Source of the DNA: Mycobacterium sherrisii
Lineage (GTDB): Bacteria; Actinomycetota; Actinomycetes; Mycobacteriales; Mycobacteriaceae
Assembly (NCBI RefSeq): GCF_002102355.1
Contig: NZ_LQPT01000104.1
Location: 62,001 to 126,000 of the forward strand
DNA length: 64,000 bases
Direction: 5' to 3'
Part shown: positions 33,974 through 42,536 of the stretch, one piece after another
How positions within the stretch are numbered: position 1 is the first letter of the stretch
Layout: every line of letters starts with the position of its first letter
Program-made: the position numbers and the translations under genes
Notes under the pieces: generated by a model
The model's input: only the letters and a program-made list of their open reading frames with translations
The model's database searches: none
Told to the model about the DNA's origin: nothing

Positions 33974-33989
33974 TGGCGTTAGCCCCACG
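33974..33989 (-). repeat. GGGGYTAGCCC element, partial copy 3
   Basis: The minus strand reads GTGGGGCTAACGCCAC, sharing GTGGGGCTA with copy 2 and lying about 50 bp further upstream in the same orientation. Only the left half is conserved. Confidence 0.4.
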
Positions 33990-34446
33990 AGCCGCCGTGG
34001 TGGTGCCAGCTTGACAGACGAGCGCACCGTGGCGAGAAAGATCAGTCCTGTCGACACCATTTTTAGGCGAGCGGCGGTCACGAAGCTTGCTATTGACTAC
34101 GGGGCGCGGCGCGCGCGGCTCCGGGGTCGGCAGACGCAGACGGTGACGGTGACGATCAGGACCAACGAAATGTGCGATCGGTAAGCCGACGCTGCGTGCC
34201 CGGCTGTTAGGTTATTGAGCGTCCAAGAAGCCATCTGCGCGCCTACCGCCGCAAGAAATAGAACACTCGTGGGCCCACGGCTTGGCCGCGGTGGTGAGTG
34301 TGCGGCACACGCGCACATCGACCATGATCGTTCTAAAAAATGCCTTTTGAAATGGAAATATGATGGCTGCGCGCGCATAGTGCCGCGTCTTCTTGGTGCG
34401 CTCAGGCCCAGCCGTCGCATCGAGTTTCGGCAAAACCTTGGCATCC
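33990..34446. other. AT-richer intergenic stretch before the mce operon
   Basis: About 450 bp with no gene I can support. Short open frames on both strands lack ribosome-binding sites and family-like sequence. Around 34330-34375 the GC content drops sharply (CTAAAAAATGCCTTTTGAAATGG region). It separates the two-component module from the mce operon promoter. Confidence 0.5.
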
Positions 34447-34497
34447 AAACCTGTAACTGTTAGATTGGCCACGTTAAACCAAATCTAGTTAGGTTAA
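34447..34497. promoter_or_regulatory. Two candidate operators of the mce/catabolic regulon
   Basis: Cores ACCTGTAACTGTTAGAT (34449-34465) and ACCAAATCTAGTTAGGT (34478-34494), 29 bp apart. They match the 17-bp motif found before the catabolic genes from 47.7 to 63 kb. They end 85 bp before the first yrbE start, where the promoter should be. Confidence 0.6.
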
Positions 34498-34578
34498 GGC
34501 TTCAAAACGCACCCTGCACAGTTGCTGGCAACTGGTTGCGCACCGGAGCTTGAGGCTTGTCCGACAAGAAAGCACGCA

Positions 34579-35346
34579 ATGATTGTTCCGCATGTTGTCG
34601 CCCGACCGTTCCGCGGAATCGGTGGGTTCTTCGCGATGGCTCTGGACACATTCGTGCTGATACCGCAGAAGCCGTTCGCTTGGCGGGAGTTCCTGACGCA
34701 GTCCTGGTTCGTCGCGCGTGTGTCACTGCTGCCCACACTGATGTTGGCGCTGCCATTCACGGTGTTGTTGGTATTTACCTTCAACATCCTGCTGATCGAG
34801 TTCGGCGCCGCCGACTACTCCGGAACCGGCGCTGCGTACGGCACGGTAACGCAGTTAGGCCCAATCGTTACCGTGCTCGTCATCGCGGGGGCCGGTGCGA
34901 CGGCGATGTGCGCGGACTTGGGTGCGCGCACCATCCGAGAAGAGTTGGACGCGTTGCGCGTGATGGGCATCGACCCAATCCAGGCATTGGTAGTGCCACG
35001 GGTTCTTGCCGCCACATTCGTTGCTGTGTTGCTGTCCTCGGTCGTCATCCTGGTGGGCATCATCGGTGGCTTTTTCTTCTCTGTGTTCGTCCAGCACGTG
35101 ACGCCGGGTGCATTCGCGGGCGGGATGACAATCATCACTCACCTAGCCGACGTCGTGATTGCGCTGATCAAGGCTGGGCTCTTCGGCTTGGCGGCCGGGT
35201 TGATCGCTTGCTACAAGGGAATTTCGGTCGGTGGGGGACCCGCCGGGGTCGGCAACGCGGTGAACGAGACGGTCGTGTTCACCTTTGTGGCGCTGTTCGC
35301 GATCAACATTCTGGCAAGCACGGTGGGGGTAGAGGCCACGCTATGA
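34579..35346 (+). CDS. yrbEA: MlaE/YrbE-family permease, first of the mce operon
   Basis: 255 residues from ATG 34579; an in-frame TTG at 34522 would add 19 residues. Five to six membrane segments and the conserved MlaE motif GATAMCADLGARTIREELDALRVMGIDP, plus KGISVGGGPAGVGNAVNETVV near the C-terminus. With the second YrbE it forms the inner-membrane permease of a Mce lipid importer, normally energised by an MceG-type ATPase encoded elsewhere. It overlaps the next gene by 4 bp. Two candidate operators lie upstream. Confidence 0.92.
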   Translation: MIVPHVVARPFRGIGGFFAMALDTFVLIPQKPFAWREFLTQSWFVARVSLLPTLMLALPFTVLLVFTFNILLIEFGAADYSGTGAAYGTVTQLGPIVTVLVIAGAGATAMCADLGARTIREELDALRVMGIDPIQALVVPRVLAATFVAVLLSSVVILVGIIGGFFFSVFVQHVTPGAFAGGMTIITHLADVVIALIKAGLFGLAAGLIACYKGISVGGGPAGVGNAVNETVVFTFVALFAINILASTVGVEATL

Positions 35347-36197
35347 GCGTAGGGGTTGCTAGCGCACAATTCGCGCGAGTTCACCGCAGGCTGCGCCGTT
35401 GGTCCGATGGCTGGGTTCGGCTGGGCGAGCAGACCCAGTTCTACGGGCAGACGCTGATCTCCATCGGTGATGTATTTCGGCGTTACCAGACCGAGTTGCT
35501 CCGTCTCATCGCCCAGATGGGTTTGGGTTCAGGCGCTTTGGCCGTCATCGGCGGCACCGTCGTCATTGTCGGCTTCTTGACGCTCACGACCGGTGCACTC
35601 GTGGCGGTCCAAGGCTACAACCAGTTCTCCCAGGTTGGGACTGAAGCTCTCACCGGCTTCGCATCGGCCTACTTCAACGTGCGACTGATCGCGCCACTGA
35701 CCGCCGGGATCGGGCTGGCGGCGACAATCGGCGCCGGCGCGACAGCGCAGCTGGGCGCGATGCGCATCAATGAAGAAATCGATGCCTTGGAGGTGATGGG
35801 CATACGTTCGGTTGCCTACCTGGCGTCTACGAGAGTGATCTCCGGGATCATCGTGGTGATTCCGCTCTACTGCGTCGCCGTGCTGATGTCCTTCTTGGCG
35901 GCACGATTTGGCACCACTTATGTCTACGGTCAGTCGACCGGCGTCTACGACCATTACTTCAACACCTTCTTGAGCCCGACCGACCTCATCTGGTCGTTCT
36001 TGTTGGCCGTGACGATGGCGATCGTCATCATGCTGGTCCACACCTATTACGGCTTCACGGCATCCGGCGGCCCCGCCGGTGTCGGTGAGGCGGTCGGGCG
36101 GGCTGTGCGTACGTCCCTAGTGGCCTCGGCGCTGGCTGTGCTCTTGGTCTCCCTGGCCATCTACGGCCAATCCGGCAACTTCAACCTGTCGGGATAA
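35343..36197 (+). CDS. yrbEB: MlaE/YrbE-family permease, second of the mce operon
   Basis: 284 residues. It has the partner version of the MlaE signature, GAGATAQLGAMRINEEIDALEVMGIRSVAYL, and TASGGPAGVGEAVGRAVRTSLV near the end. An N-terminal extension of about 50 residues (RWSDGWVRLGEQTQFYGQTL) is usual for YrbEB. It pairs with YrbEA in the cytoplasmic membrane. The stop is followed after 1 bp by the mceA start. Confidence 0.92.
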   Translation: MSVGVASAQFARVHRRLRRWSDGWVRLGEQTQFYGQTLISIGDVFRRYQTELLRLIAQMGLGSGALAVIGGTVVIVGFLTLTTGALVAVQGYNQFSQVGTEALTGFASAYFNVRLIAPLTAGIGLAATIGAGATAQLGAMRINEEIDALEVMGIRSVAYLASTRVISGIIVVIPLYCVAVLMSFLAARFGTTYVYGQSTGVYDHYFNTFLSPTDLIWSFLLAVTMAIVIMLVHTYYGFTASGGPAGVGEAVGRAVRTSLVASALAVLLVSLAIYGQSGNFNLSG

Positions 36198-36198
36198 C

Positions 36199-37698
36199 GT
36201 GATGGAATCCTCGCAAAAAGCGCGTCGCTTCCACCCCGGCTGGTGGACGCTGGTGCTAATCGCGGTCCTCGTTTGCTCTGTTGTGCTCAGCGCGGCGTTG
36301 TTCGCTGGAACGTTTCGCAGTTTCGTTCCCGTCACGCTCGCCTCCGGCCGGGCGGGGCTCGTGATGGAGGCCGGCGCGAAGGTCAAGATGCTCGGCGTTG
36401 CAGTAGGACGCGTGTCGAGGATCGAAGGAGGTCGACAGCCGGTACGCCTGCAGCTGGACATCGATCCCGATCAGGCCAGCCACATCCCGGCCAACGTTGA
36501 GGCAGAGATTCGGGCCACGACTGCGTTTGGCGCCAAATACGTGGAGCTGATCCCCCCCAGTCACCCCAGTTCCAAACATCTTGTAGCCGGCGCGGTCCTG
36601 CAGTCGCGGAACGTAAGTACCGAGGTGAACACCGTATTCGAAAGTCTGGTCGGGGTACTACATCAGATCGACCCGTCAAAGCTCAACGCGGTCCTCGGCG
36701 CCATCGCGGATGGTGTGCGTGGCCAGGGCGGGCGAATTGGCCAGGCGACCACCGACGCCAATCAGGTTCTGCTGGCGGTCAATCCGCGTATGGACACCGT
36801 CGCTGCCAACTTCGGATCGCTGCAGGGGTTCAGCGACGCCTATGCCGCGGCGGCCAAGGACATCATGTCCACATTGGACGGCGCGAGCACCACAAGCACC
36901 ACGATCACCAATGAGTCGAAAGCGTTGGATGCGTTGCTGCTCAACGTCATCGGATTCTCCCGAGACGCAGTTGACGTGATCGCCCCGAACGAGGGCAACC
37001 TCGTGAACACGGTCAACCTGCTAAGCCCGACGACCAGTCTGCTGCTGAAGTACAACCCCGAATACACCTGCTTGCTCGTGGGCTCGAAGTACTTCCTCGA
37101 CAACGGCGGCTATACCGCCTTCGGCGGCAACGGAAGATCCGAAATCGCCGACGCCGCATTGTTGTTCGGCAAAGACCCTTACAAATTCCCGCAAAACCTG
37201 CCCATCGTGGCGGCCAAGGGTGGGCCGGGGGGAAAGCCAGGTTGCGGATCGCTGCCCGATGCCGCGAAACAGTTCCCAGTACGGCAACTGGTGACCAACA
37301 CCGGATGGGGAACCGGTCTCGACATCCGCCCCAACCCCGGCACAGGCCACCCCTTCTACATCAATTGGCTTCCCACTACCCGGGGTGTTCCCCAACCGCC
37401 GCGGGTGGGCGGCAACAGCGCGCCCGCAATTGGACCTGTGCCCTACCCTGGTGCGCCCCCCTACGGAGCGCCGTTGTTCGGAGCCGATGGGACACCGTTA
37501 TGGGCGCCACCGCCGCCAGGCGCACCCCCACCGCCGGTCCCCGGAGTGTTGAACCCGCCACCGCCTTACGGAACAGGGACCGGGCCCCCATCCCAACCGC
37601 TGCCGCAGGTGTCACCCGGTCCTGCCCCGCAGGCCCCGATCGACCCCGGGCCGGACGCCCCGTCGTCACCTGCAGTAGAAGCACCGCCCGGACCGTGA
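36199..37698 (+). CDS. mceA: Mce family protein MceA
   Basis: 499 residues from GTG 36199 (ATG 36202 alternative). An N-terminal membrane anchor (WWTLVLIAVLVCSVVLSAALFAG) is followed by the MCE/MlaD beta-barrel (about 40-120: GLVMEAGAKVKMLGVAVGRVSRI), then the long helical region DUF3407 (to about 380) that builds the periplasmic tunnel. The last 120 residues are a Pro-rich tail. It is a subunit of the heterohexameric lipid channel. Which mce operon number this is cannot be told from sequence alone. Confidence 0.93.
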   Translation: MMESSQKARRFHPGWWTLVLIAVLVCSVVLSAALFAGTFRSFVPVTLASGRAGLVMEAGAKVKMLGVAVGRVSRIEGGRQPVRLQLDIDPDQASHIPANVEAEIRATTAFGAKYVELIPPSHPSSKHLVAGAVLQSRNVSTEVNTVFESLVGVLHQIDPSKLNAVLGAIADGVRGQGGRIGQATTDANQVLLAVNPRMDTVAANFGSLQGFSDAYAAAAKDIMSTLDGASTTSTTITNESKALDALLLNVIGFSRDAVDVIAPNEGNLVNTVNLLSPTTSLLLKYNPEYTCLLVGSKYFLDNGGYTAFGGNGRSEIADAALLFGKDPYKFPQNLPIVAAKGGPGGKPGCGSLPDAAKQFPVRQLVTNTGWGTGLDIRPNPGTGHPFYINWLPTTRGVPQPPRVGGNSAPAIGPVPYPGAPPYGAPLFGADGTPLWAPPPPGAPPPPVPGVLNPPPPYGTGTGPPSQPLPQVSPGPAPQAPIDPGPDAPSSPAVEAPPGP

Positions 37699-37729
37699 CC
37701 ATCACCACCATCGACAGAGGAACGACGCG

Positions 37730-38758
37730 TTGAGAGACAAGTTGGGGAGCGTGATCTGGCGCCTGGGCCTGTTTGTGATGGTCTGTGTGCTGGGCACTTT
37801 CGCCTTGTTGACACTGTTCGCCCAGTTCCGGTTTCAAAAAGAAATGACATACCGGGCGGAATTCACCAACATCAGCGGTTTGCAAGCGGGTGACTTCGTG
37901 CGCATCGCCGGCGTCGAGGTTGGCAAGGTGAAAGGTATTCGACTCAACCGCGAGCACCGGGCAGTGGTCGAATTCTCCGCGGACGACACCGTCCTGCTGA
38001 CCGAGGGCACCCGCGCGGCGATCCGCTACGACAACCCCATTGGTGGCCGCTTCATGGCGCTGCTCGAGGGCGCAGGCGGCATTAAGCGCCTTAATCCAGG
38101 TCAAACCATCCCCGTCGATCGCACTCAACCCGCGCTGGACCTCGACGCACTCATCGGTGGGTTCCGCCCGCTGTTTCGGGCACTCGATCCCGACCAGGTC
38201 AACGCCCTGTCAAAACAACTGATCGACGCGTTTCAGGGCCAAGGCGCCACGATCAGCTCATTCTTGTCGCAGACAGCCGCCTTGACAAACACCCTCGCGA
38301 ACCGCGACGCGCTCATCGGCCAAGTCATCGGCAATCTGAATTCGCTACTCGAATCGCTTGGCCGACAAAGCGATCAATTCGCCAAGGCCGTCGACTCGCT
38401 GTCTGAACTCGTCCACGTTCTCGCCGGGCGCAAAGTTGATATCAGCAATTCAGTGGCGTACACCAACGCGGTGTCCGGATCTGTCGCCGATCTGCTCAGC
38501 CAATCCCGCGGCCCGCTGAAGAACATTGTCGATCAATCAGATCGAGCCAACAGCATCGTCGTCGCCGACCACGAGTACATGGACCATCTGCTAGACACAC
38601 TGCCCGATGCCTATCAGCGGGTCGGGCGGCAGGGACTGTACGGCGACTACTTCGCTTACTACATCTGCGACCTCTTGATCAAAGTCAATGGCAAGGGTGG
38701 TCAACCGGTGTACATCAAGTTGGCCGGACAAGACAGCGGGCGGTGCGCGCCCAAATGA
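37730..38758 (+). CDS. mceB: Mce family protein MceB
   Basis: 342 residues from a TTG start at 37730 supported by GAGGAA eight bases upstream. Membrane anchor, then MCE domain with YRAEFTNISGLQAGDFVRIAGVEVGKVKGI, and a helical region with no Pro-rich tail, as usual for MceB. It ends with a conserved Cys pair (YYICDLLIK and SGRCAPK). It overlaps mceC by 4 bp. The 31-bp gap before it is short enough for one transcript. Confidence 0.92.
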   Translation: MRDKLGSVIWRLGLFVMVCVLGTFALLTLFAQFRFQKEMTYRAEFTNISGLQAGDFVRIAGVEVGKVKGIRLNREHRAVVEFSADDTVLLTEGTRAAIRYDNPIGGRFMALLEGAGGIKRLNPGQTIPVDRTQPALDLDALIGGFRPLFRALDPDQVNALSKQLIDAFQGQGATISSFLSQTAALTNTLANRDALIGQVIGNLNSLLESLGRQSDQFAKAVDSLSELVHVLAGRKVDISNSVAYTNAVSGSVADLLSQSRGPLKNIVDQSDRANSIVVADHEYMDHLLDTLPDAYQRVGRQGLYGDYFAYYICDLLIKVNGKGGQPVYIKLAGQDSGRCAPK

Positions 38759-40041
38759 AGCGATTCTCAGAACGCAACCCAGCCGTCATCGGCATGATCG
38801 GCGTCGGGCTAACAGCCGCCATCACCGCAGGGGCATTGCAGTATAAGGAACTGCCGTTCTTCAACAGCGACCGAGAATACTCGGCGTACTTCGCCGAAGC
38901 CGGCGGTCTGAAAACCGGTGCCGCAGTGCAGGTCGCAGGACTGCGGGTCGGTGCGGTGGACGGCATCGACCTCGATGGCGCACGAGTCCGCATCACCTTC
39001 AAGGTCGACAAGGACGTGTCATTGGGGGACCGTGCCGAGGCGGCGGTGAAAACGAAAAGCCTGCTCGGAGCCAAGATCCTCGAGATCACACCGCGCGGTG
39101 GTGGAGACCTCTCGGCGGCTATCCCGATCGAACGCACGACATCGGCGTACCAGTTGCCTGACGCGCTAGGCGACTTGGCTACCACCGTCAGCGGGCTGAA
39201 CACCAACCAGCTGAACGATTCCTTGTCGACGCTGGCGCAGACCTTTCAGAACACCGCACCGGATCTCCAAAAGGCGGTGCAGGGGGCAGCCCGCTTCTCG
39301 CAGACCATCGACGAACGCGACGCGCAGTTGCGCGGTCTGCTGCAGAATGCCAGCAAAGCCACCGGCGTGTTGGCGAAGCGCAGCGACGAGGTGGTCAGAC
39401 TGATCACCGAAACCAACGCGTTGTTGGCGCAGCTGCAGACTCAGAGCGCGGCATTGGATCACCTGTCGGGCAACATCTCTGCACTGTCGAAGCAGGTATC
39501 GGGGCTGATCGCGGATAACCGCGAGACGCTCAGGCCGTCACTCGAGAAGCTCAACGGCGTGCTGACCATTCTGGACAATCACAAGGAAAAGATCCAGAAG
39601 TCCATCAAACTGCTCAACTCTTACGCCATGTCGCTCGGCGAGTCGGTAGCGTCCGGCCCGTACTTCAAAGCCATCCTCGCCAACCTGCTACCCGGACAGT
39701 TCATCCAACCTTTCGTCGACGCAGCATTTTCCGACCTGGGGTTAGACCCGAACGTGCTGCTGCCCTCGCAGCGGTTCGATCCGCAAATCGGTCAGCCCGC
39801 CACCCCGGCGTTACCGTTGCCGATGCCCCGGACCGGTCAGGGCGGAGACCCCCATCTCTTCCTGCCTGACGCCATCACCGGCAATCCGGGCGATCCGCGG
39901 TACCCGTACCGGGAACCCCTTCCCGCGCCACCTCCTGGCGGGCCGCCGCCCGGGCCGCCGGCGCTACCCGCGCCGGCCAGCGCGCCACCAGTCCCGGCGC
40001 TGTGCCCTCCCTGCCCAGCCCCAACTGACAGGGGACAGTGA
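38755..40041 (+). CDS. mceC: Mce family protein MceC
   Basis: 428 residues from ATG 38755. N-terminal anchor (NPAVIGMIGVGLTAAITAGALQY), MCE domain (YSAYFAEAGGLKTGAAVQVAGLRVGAV), a long helical segment up to about 330, then a Pro-rich tail ending CPPCPAPTDRGQ. It is part of the same hetero-oligomeric channel as MceA. It overlaps mceB and mceD. A GTG at 38743 is an alternative start. Confidence 0.92.
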   Translation: MKRFSERNPAVIGMIGVGLTAAITAGALQYKELPFFNSDREYSAYFAEAGGLKTGAAVQVAGLRVGAVDGIDLDGARVRITFKVDKDVSLGDRAEAAVKTKSLLGAKILEITPRGGGDLSAAIPIERTTSAYQLPDALGDLATTVSGLNTNQLNDSLSTLAQTFQNTAPDLQKAVQGAARFSQTIDERDAQLRGLLQNASKATGVLAKRSDEVVRLITETNALLAQLQTQSAALDHLSGNISALSKQVSGLIADNRETLRPSLEKLNGVLTILDNHKEKIQKSIKLLNSYAMSLGESVASGPYFKAILANLLPGQFIQPFVDAAFSDLGLDPNVLLPSQRFDPQIGQPATPALPLPMPRTGQGGDPHLFLPDAITGNPGDPRYPYREPLPAPPPGGPPPGPPALPAPASAPPVPALCPPCPAPTDRGQ

Positions 40042-41399
40042 TGCGAAGCCGCACCGCGCGGATCGGCCTCGCCACGGTGCTGGCGCTGTGCCTGATCGGT
40101 GGCGGCATCGTGGCAGTGCGGGCGACCGCAATGATTGGCCGCCACCACATCGTCGCGTATTTCGACAACAGCAACGGCATCTTCCGTGGCGACGAGATCC
40201 GTGTCCTCGGTGTGCCTGTCGGCAAGATCGACTCGATCGAACCCGAACCCGACCGCGCGAAGATCACCTTCTGGGTCGACGAGAAATACAAGATCCCCGC
40301 CGACGTGAAGGCAGTGATTATCTCGCCTCAACTGGTCACATCGCGGGCCATCCAGCTCACCCCGGCCTACACCGGTGGACCCGTCCTGGGCGCCGACGCG
40401 GTAATTCCCAAGGACCATACGGCGGTCCCCGTGGAATGGGACGACTTCCGCAAGCAACTCCAGACACTGACTGAGACCTTGCAACCCACCGAACACGGTG
40501 GCGTCAGCCCGCTCGGCGCGTTCATCAACACCACGGCGGCCAACCTGCGTGGCCAAGGTGCCAACATCCGCGACACGATCATCAAACTGTCGCAAGCGTT
40601 CTCCGTGCTCGGCGACCACAGCACCGACATCTTCGCCACGATCAAGAACCTGTCGATCCTGGCGGCCGCCTTGCAATCGAGCACCGACCTGATGGCTCAG
40701 CTCAATCGCAACCTGGCGGCGGTCACGTCGTCGCTGTCGCACAGCCCCGACGAAGTAGGTCGTGCGGTCAACGACATCAACAGCGCCGCAATCGATGTGA
40801 AGAAGTTTGTTGCCGACAATCGCGACGCACTGGGCACGACGTCGGACAAACTCGCCTCGATCACCAAGGCCGTCTACGACAGCCTCGACGACGTCAAACA
40901 AACGTTGCACGTCGCGCCGAACGCCTTCCAAAACTTCGTCAACATCTTTGAGCCGGGGAACGCGGCCGCCACCGGCATCCTCGCCGTGAACAACTTCTCC
41001 AACCCAATCTCGTTCTTGTGCGGTGCAATTCAGGCGGCCTCGCGACTCAACGCCGAACAGTCGGCCAAACTCTGCGTGCAGTACCTGGCGCCGATCATCA
41101 AGAACCGACAGCTGAACTTTCCGCCCATCGGCATCAACCCCTTCGTCGGACCGATGGCGCGACCTAATGAAATTACCTACAGCGAGGATTGGATGCGTCC
41201 CGACTATCGGCCCGCGCCACCGCAAGGCGAGATGCCGCCGCCACCCGGTGCCCCGCCGCCGCACGAGCCTGCTGCCCTGCCAGGCGCCCCGTTGGCCGCC
41301 GAAGCCGGATCGGCTCCAGCAGCGCAACCCGGGGCCGCCTCAATTGACCCAGCGGGCGGCCTGCCCGCGCTGATGGTGCCCCGGGGAGGCGGATCATGA
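40038..41399 (+). CDS. mceD: Mce family protein MceD
   Basis: 453 residues from GTG 40038, or 452 from ATG 40041. Anchor (IGLATVLALCLIGGGIVAVRA), MCE domain (HIVAYFDNSNGIFRGDEIRVLGVPVGKID), helical tunnel region and Pro/Ala-rich tail from about 390. The segment FLCGAIQAASRLNAEQSAKLC near 330 carries the conserved Cys pair of the MceD class. Overlaps mceC and mceE by 4 bp. Confidence 0.92.
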   Translation: MMRSRTARIGLATVLALCLIGGGIVAVRATAMIGRHHIVAYFDNSNGIFRGDEIRVLGVPVGKIDSIEPEPDRAKITFWVDEKYKIPADVKAVIISPQLVTSRAIQLTPAYTGGPVLGADAVIPKDHTAVPVEWDDFRKQLQTLTETLQPTEHGGVSPLGAFINTTAANLRGQGANIRDTIIKLSQAFSVLGDHSTDIFATIKNLSILAAALQSSTDLMAQLNRNLAAVTSSLSHSPDEVGRAVNDINSAAIDVKKFVADNRDALGTTSDKLASITKAVYDSLDDVKQTLHVAPNAFQNFVNIFEPGNAAATGILAVNNFSNPISFLCGAIQAASRLNAEQSAKLCVQYLAPIIKNRQLNFPPIGINPFVGPMARPNEITYSEDWMRPDYRPAPPQGEMPPPPGAPPPHEPAALPGAPLAAEAGSAPAAQPGAASIDPAGGLPALMVPRGGGS

Positions 41400-42535
41400 T
41401 GGGGCGACTCGGGCGCGGCTTCGCCGCCGGGAGTGCGTTGCTGGCGCTTCTCACCGCAATCTCCGGGTGCGGCTGGCGCGGCGTGAATTCGCTGCCGTTG
41501 CCCGGCACCGAGGGACACGGTCCCGGTGCGTATCGAGTGCAGGCGGAATTGCCCGAAGTCACCAACCTGCAACAGAATTCCCGGGTTCGTGTCGGAGACG
41601 TCACGGTCGGCAACGTCAGCAAGATCGAACGCCGAGGGTGGCACGCGTTGATCACCATGACGCTCAACGGAGACGTCGACCTGCCGGCCAATGCCACCGC
41701 GAAGGTGGGTCAGACCAGCTTGTTAGGCACGCTCCACGTCGAATTGGCGCGACCGACCACTGTTGCCCCACAGGGCAAACTCCACGATGGCTCGTTGATC
41801 CCGTTGCGCAACGGATCGGACTATCCGTCCACCGAACAGACCCTCTCGGCGGTATCGATGCTGTTCAACGGGGGTGGACTGGGCCAAGTCCAAGACATCA
41901 CTACGGCGTTCAGCACTGCCTTCAGGGGACGTGAGCAGGATCTGCGCAGCTTTCTGGAGCAGATCGACGAGTTCATCGGTCATCTCAACGACCAAAAGGC
42001 CGTCATCATCGCCGCCACCGACAGCCTGAACAAGCTGGTGGGCCAATTCGCCGATCAGCGGCCCGTGATTGACAAGGCCCTGCAAACCATCCCTGATGCG
42101 CTCAAGGTGCTCAGCGAGGACCGCGACCACCTCGCGGACGCCTTCGACCAGTTCGGCAAGTTCAGCGCGGTGACCGCCGACTCCGTAGCCAAGACGAAAG
42201 CCGATCTCGTCAAAGAATTTAACGACGTCGCCCCGGTCATCAAGTCACTGGCCGACGCCGGCCCGGCGCTGACCCGATCACTGAGTGAACTGGCAACCTT
42301 TCCGTTCCCCAAGGAAACCATTGAGAACTGGGTGCGTGGCGACTATGTCAACCTCACCGGGATTTTCGACCTAACGCTGAGTCGGATCGACGCGGCGATG
42401 TTCACGGGGACGCGGTTCGAGGGCAATCTGACCGAGCTCGAGATGCAATGGGGCCGTACGATCGGTCAGCTGCCCAGCCCCTACACTGCCGGCAACCCTC
42501 TGATCGCGCCGTACAAAGTCGATCAGGGGCCCTGA
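41396..42535 (+). CDS. mceE: Mce family lipoprotein MceE
   Basis: 379 residues. The signal peptide ends in a lipobox (TAISGC, Cys25), so this is the lipoprotein subunit (LprK/LprN type) present once per mce operon. MCE domain at about 45-120 (YRVQAELPEVTNLQQNSRVRVGDVTVGNVSKIE), then a helical region. It ends PYKVDQGP without a Pro-rich tail. One base separates it from mceF. Confidence 0.93.
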   Translation: MMGRLGRGFAAGSALLALLTAISGCGWRGVNSLPLPGTEGHGPGAYRVQAELPEVTNLQQNSRVRVGDVTVGNVSKIERRGWHALITMTLNGDVDLPANATAKVGQTSLLGTLHVELARPTTVAPQGKLHDGSLIPLRNGSDYPSTEQTLSAVSMLFNGGGLGQVQDITTAFSTAFRGREQDLRSFLEQIDEFIGHLNDQKAVIIAATDSLNKLVGQFADQRPVIDKALQTIPDALKVLSEDRDHLADAFDQFGKFSAVTADSVAKTKADLVKEFNDVAPVIKSLADAGPALTRSLSELATFPFPKETIENWVRGDYVNLTGIFDLTLSRIDAAMFTGTRFEGNLTELEMQWGRTIGQLPSPYTAGNPLIAPYKVDQGP

Positions 42536-42536
42536 C

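Noticed and set aside
34215-34463. Small frames before the mce operon on both strands
   Set aside because: No ribosome-binding site or recognisable sequence; one overlaps the operator pair.
38743-38757. GTG 38743 as mceC start
   Set aside because: ATG 38755 overlaps the mceB stop as ATGA like the other genes of the operon, so it is preferred.
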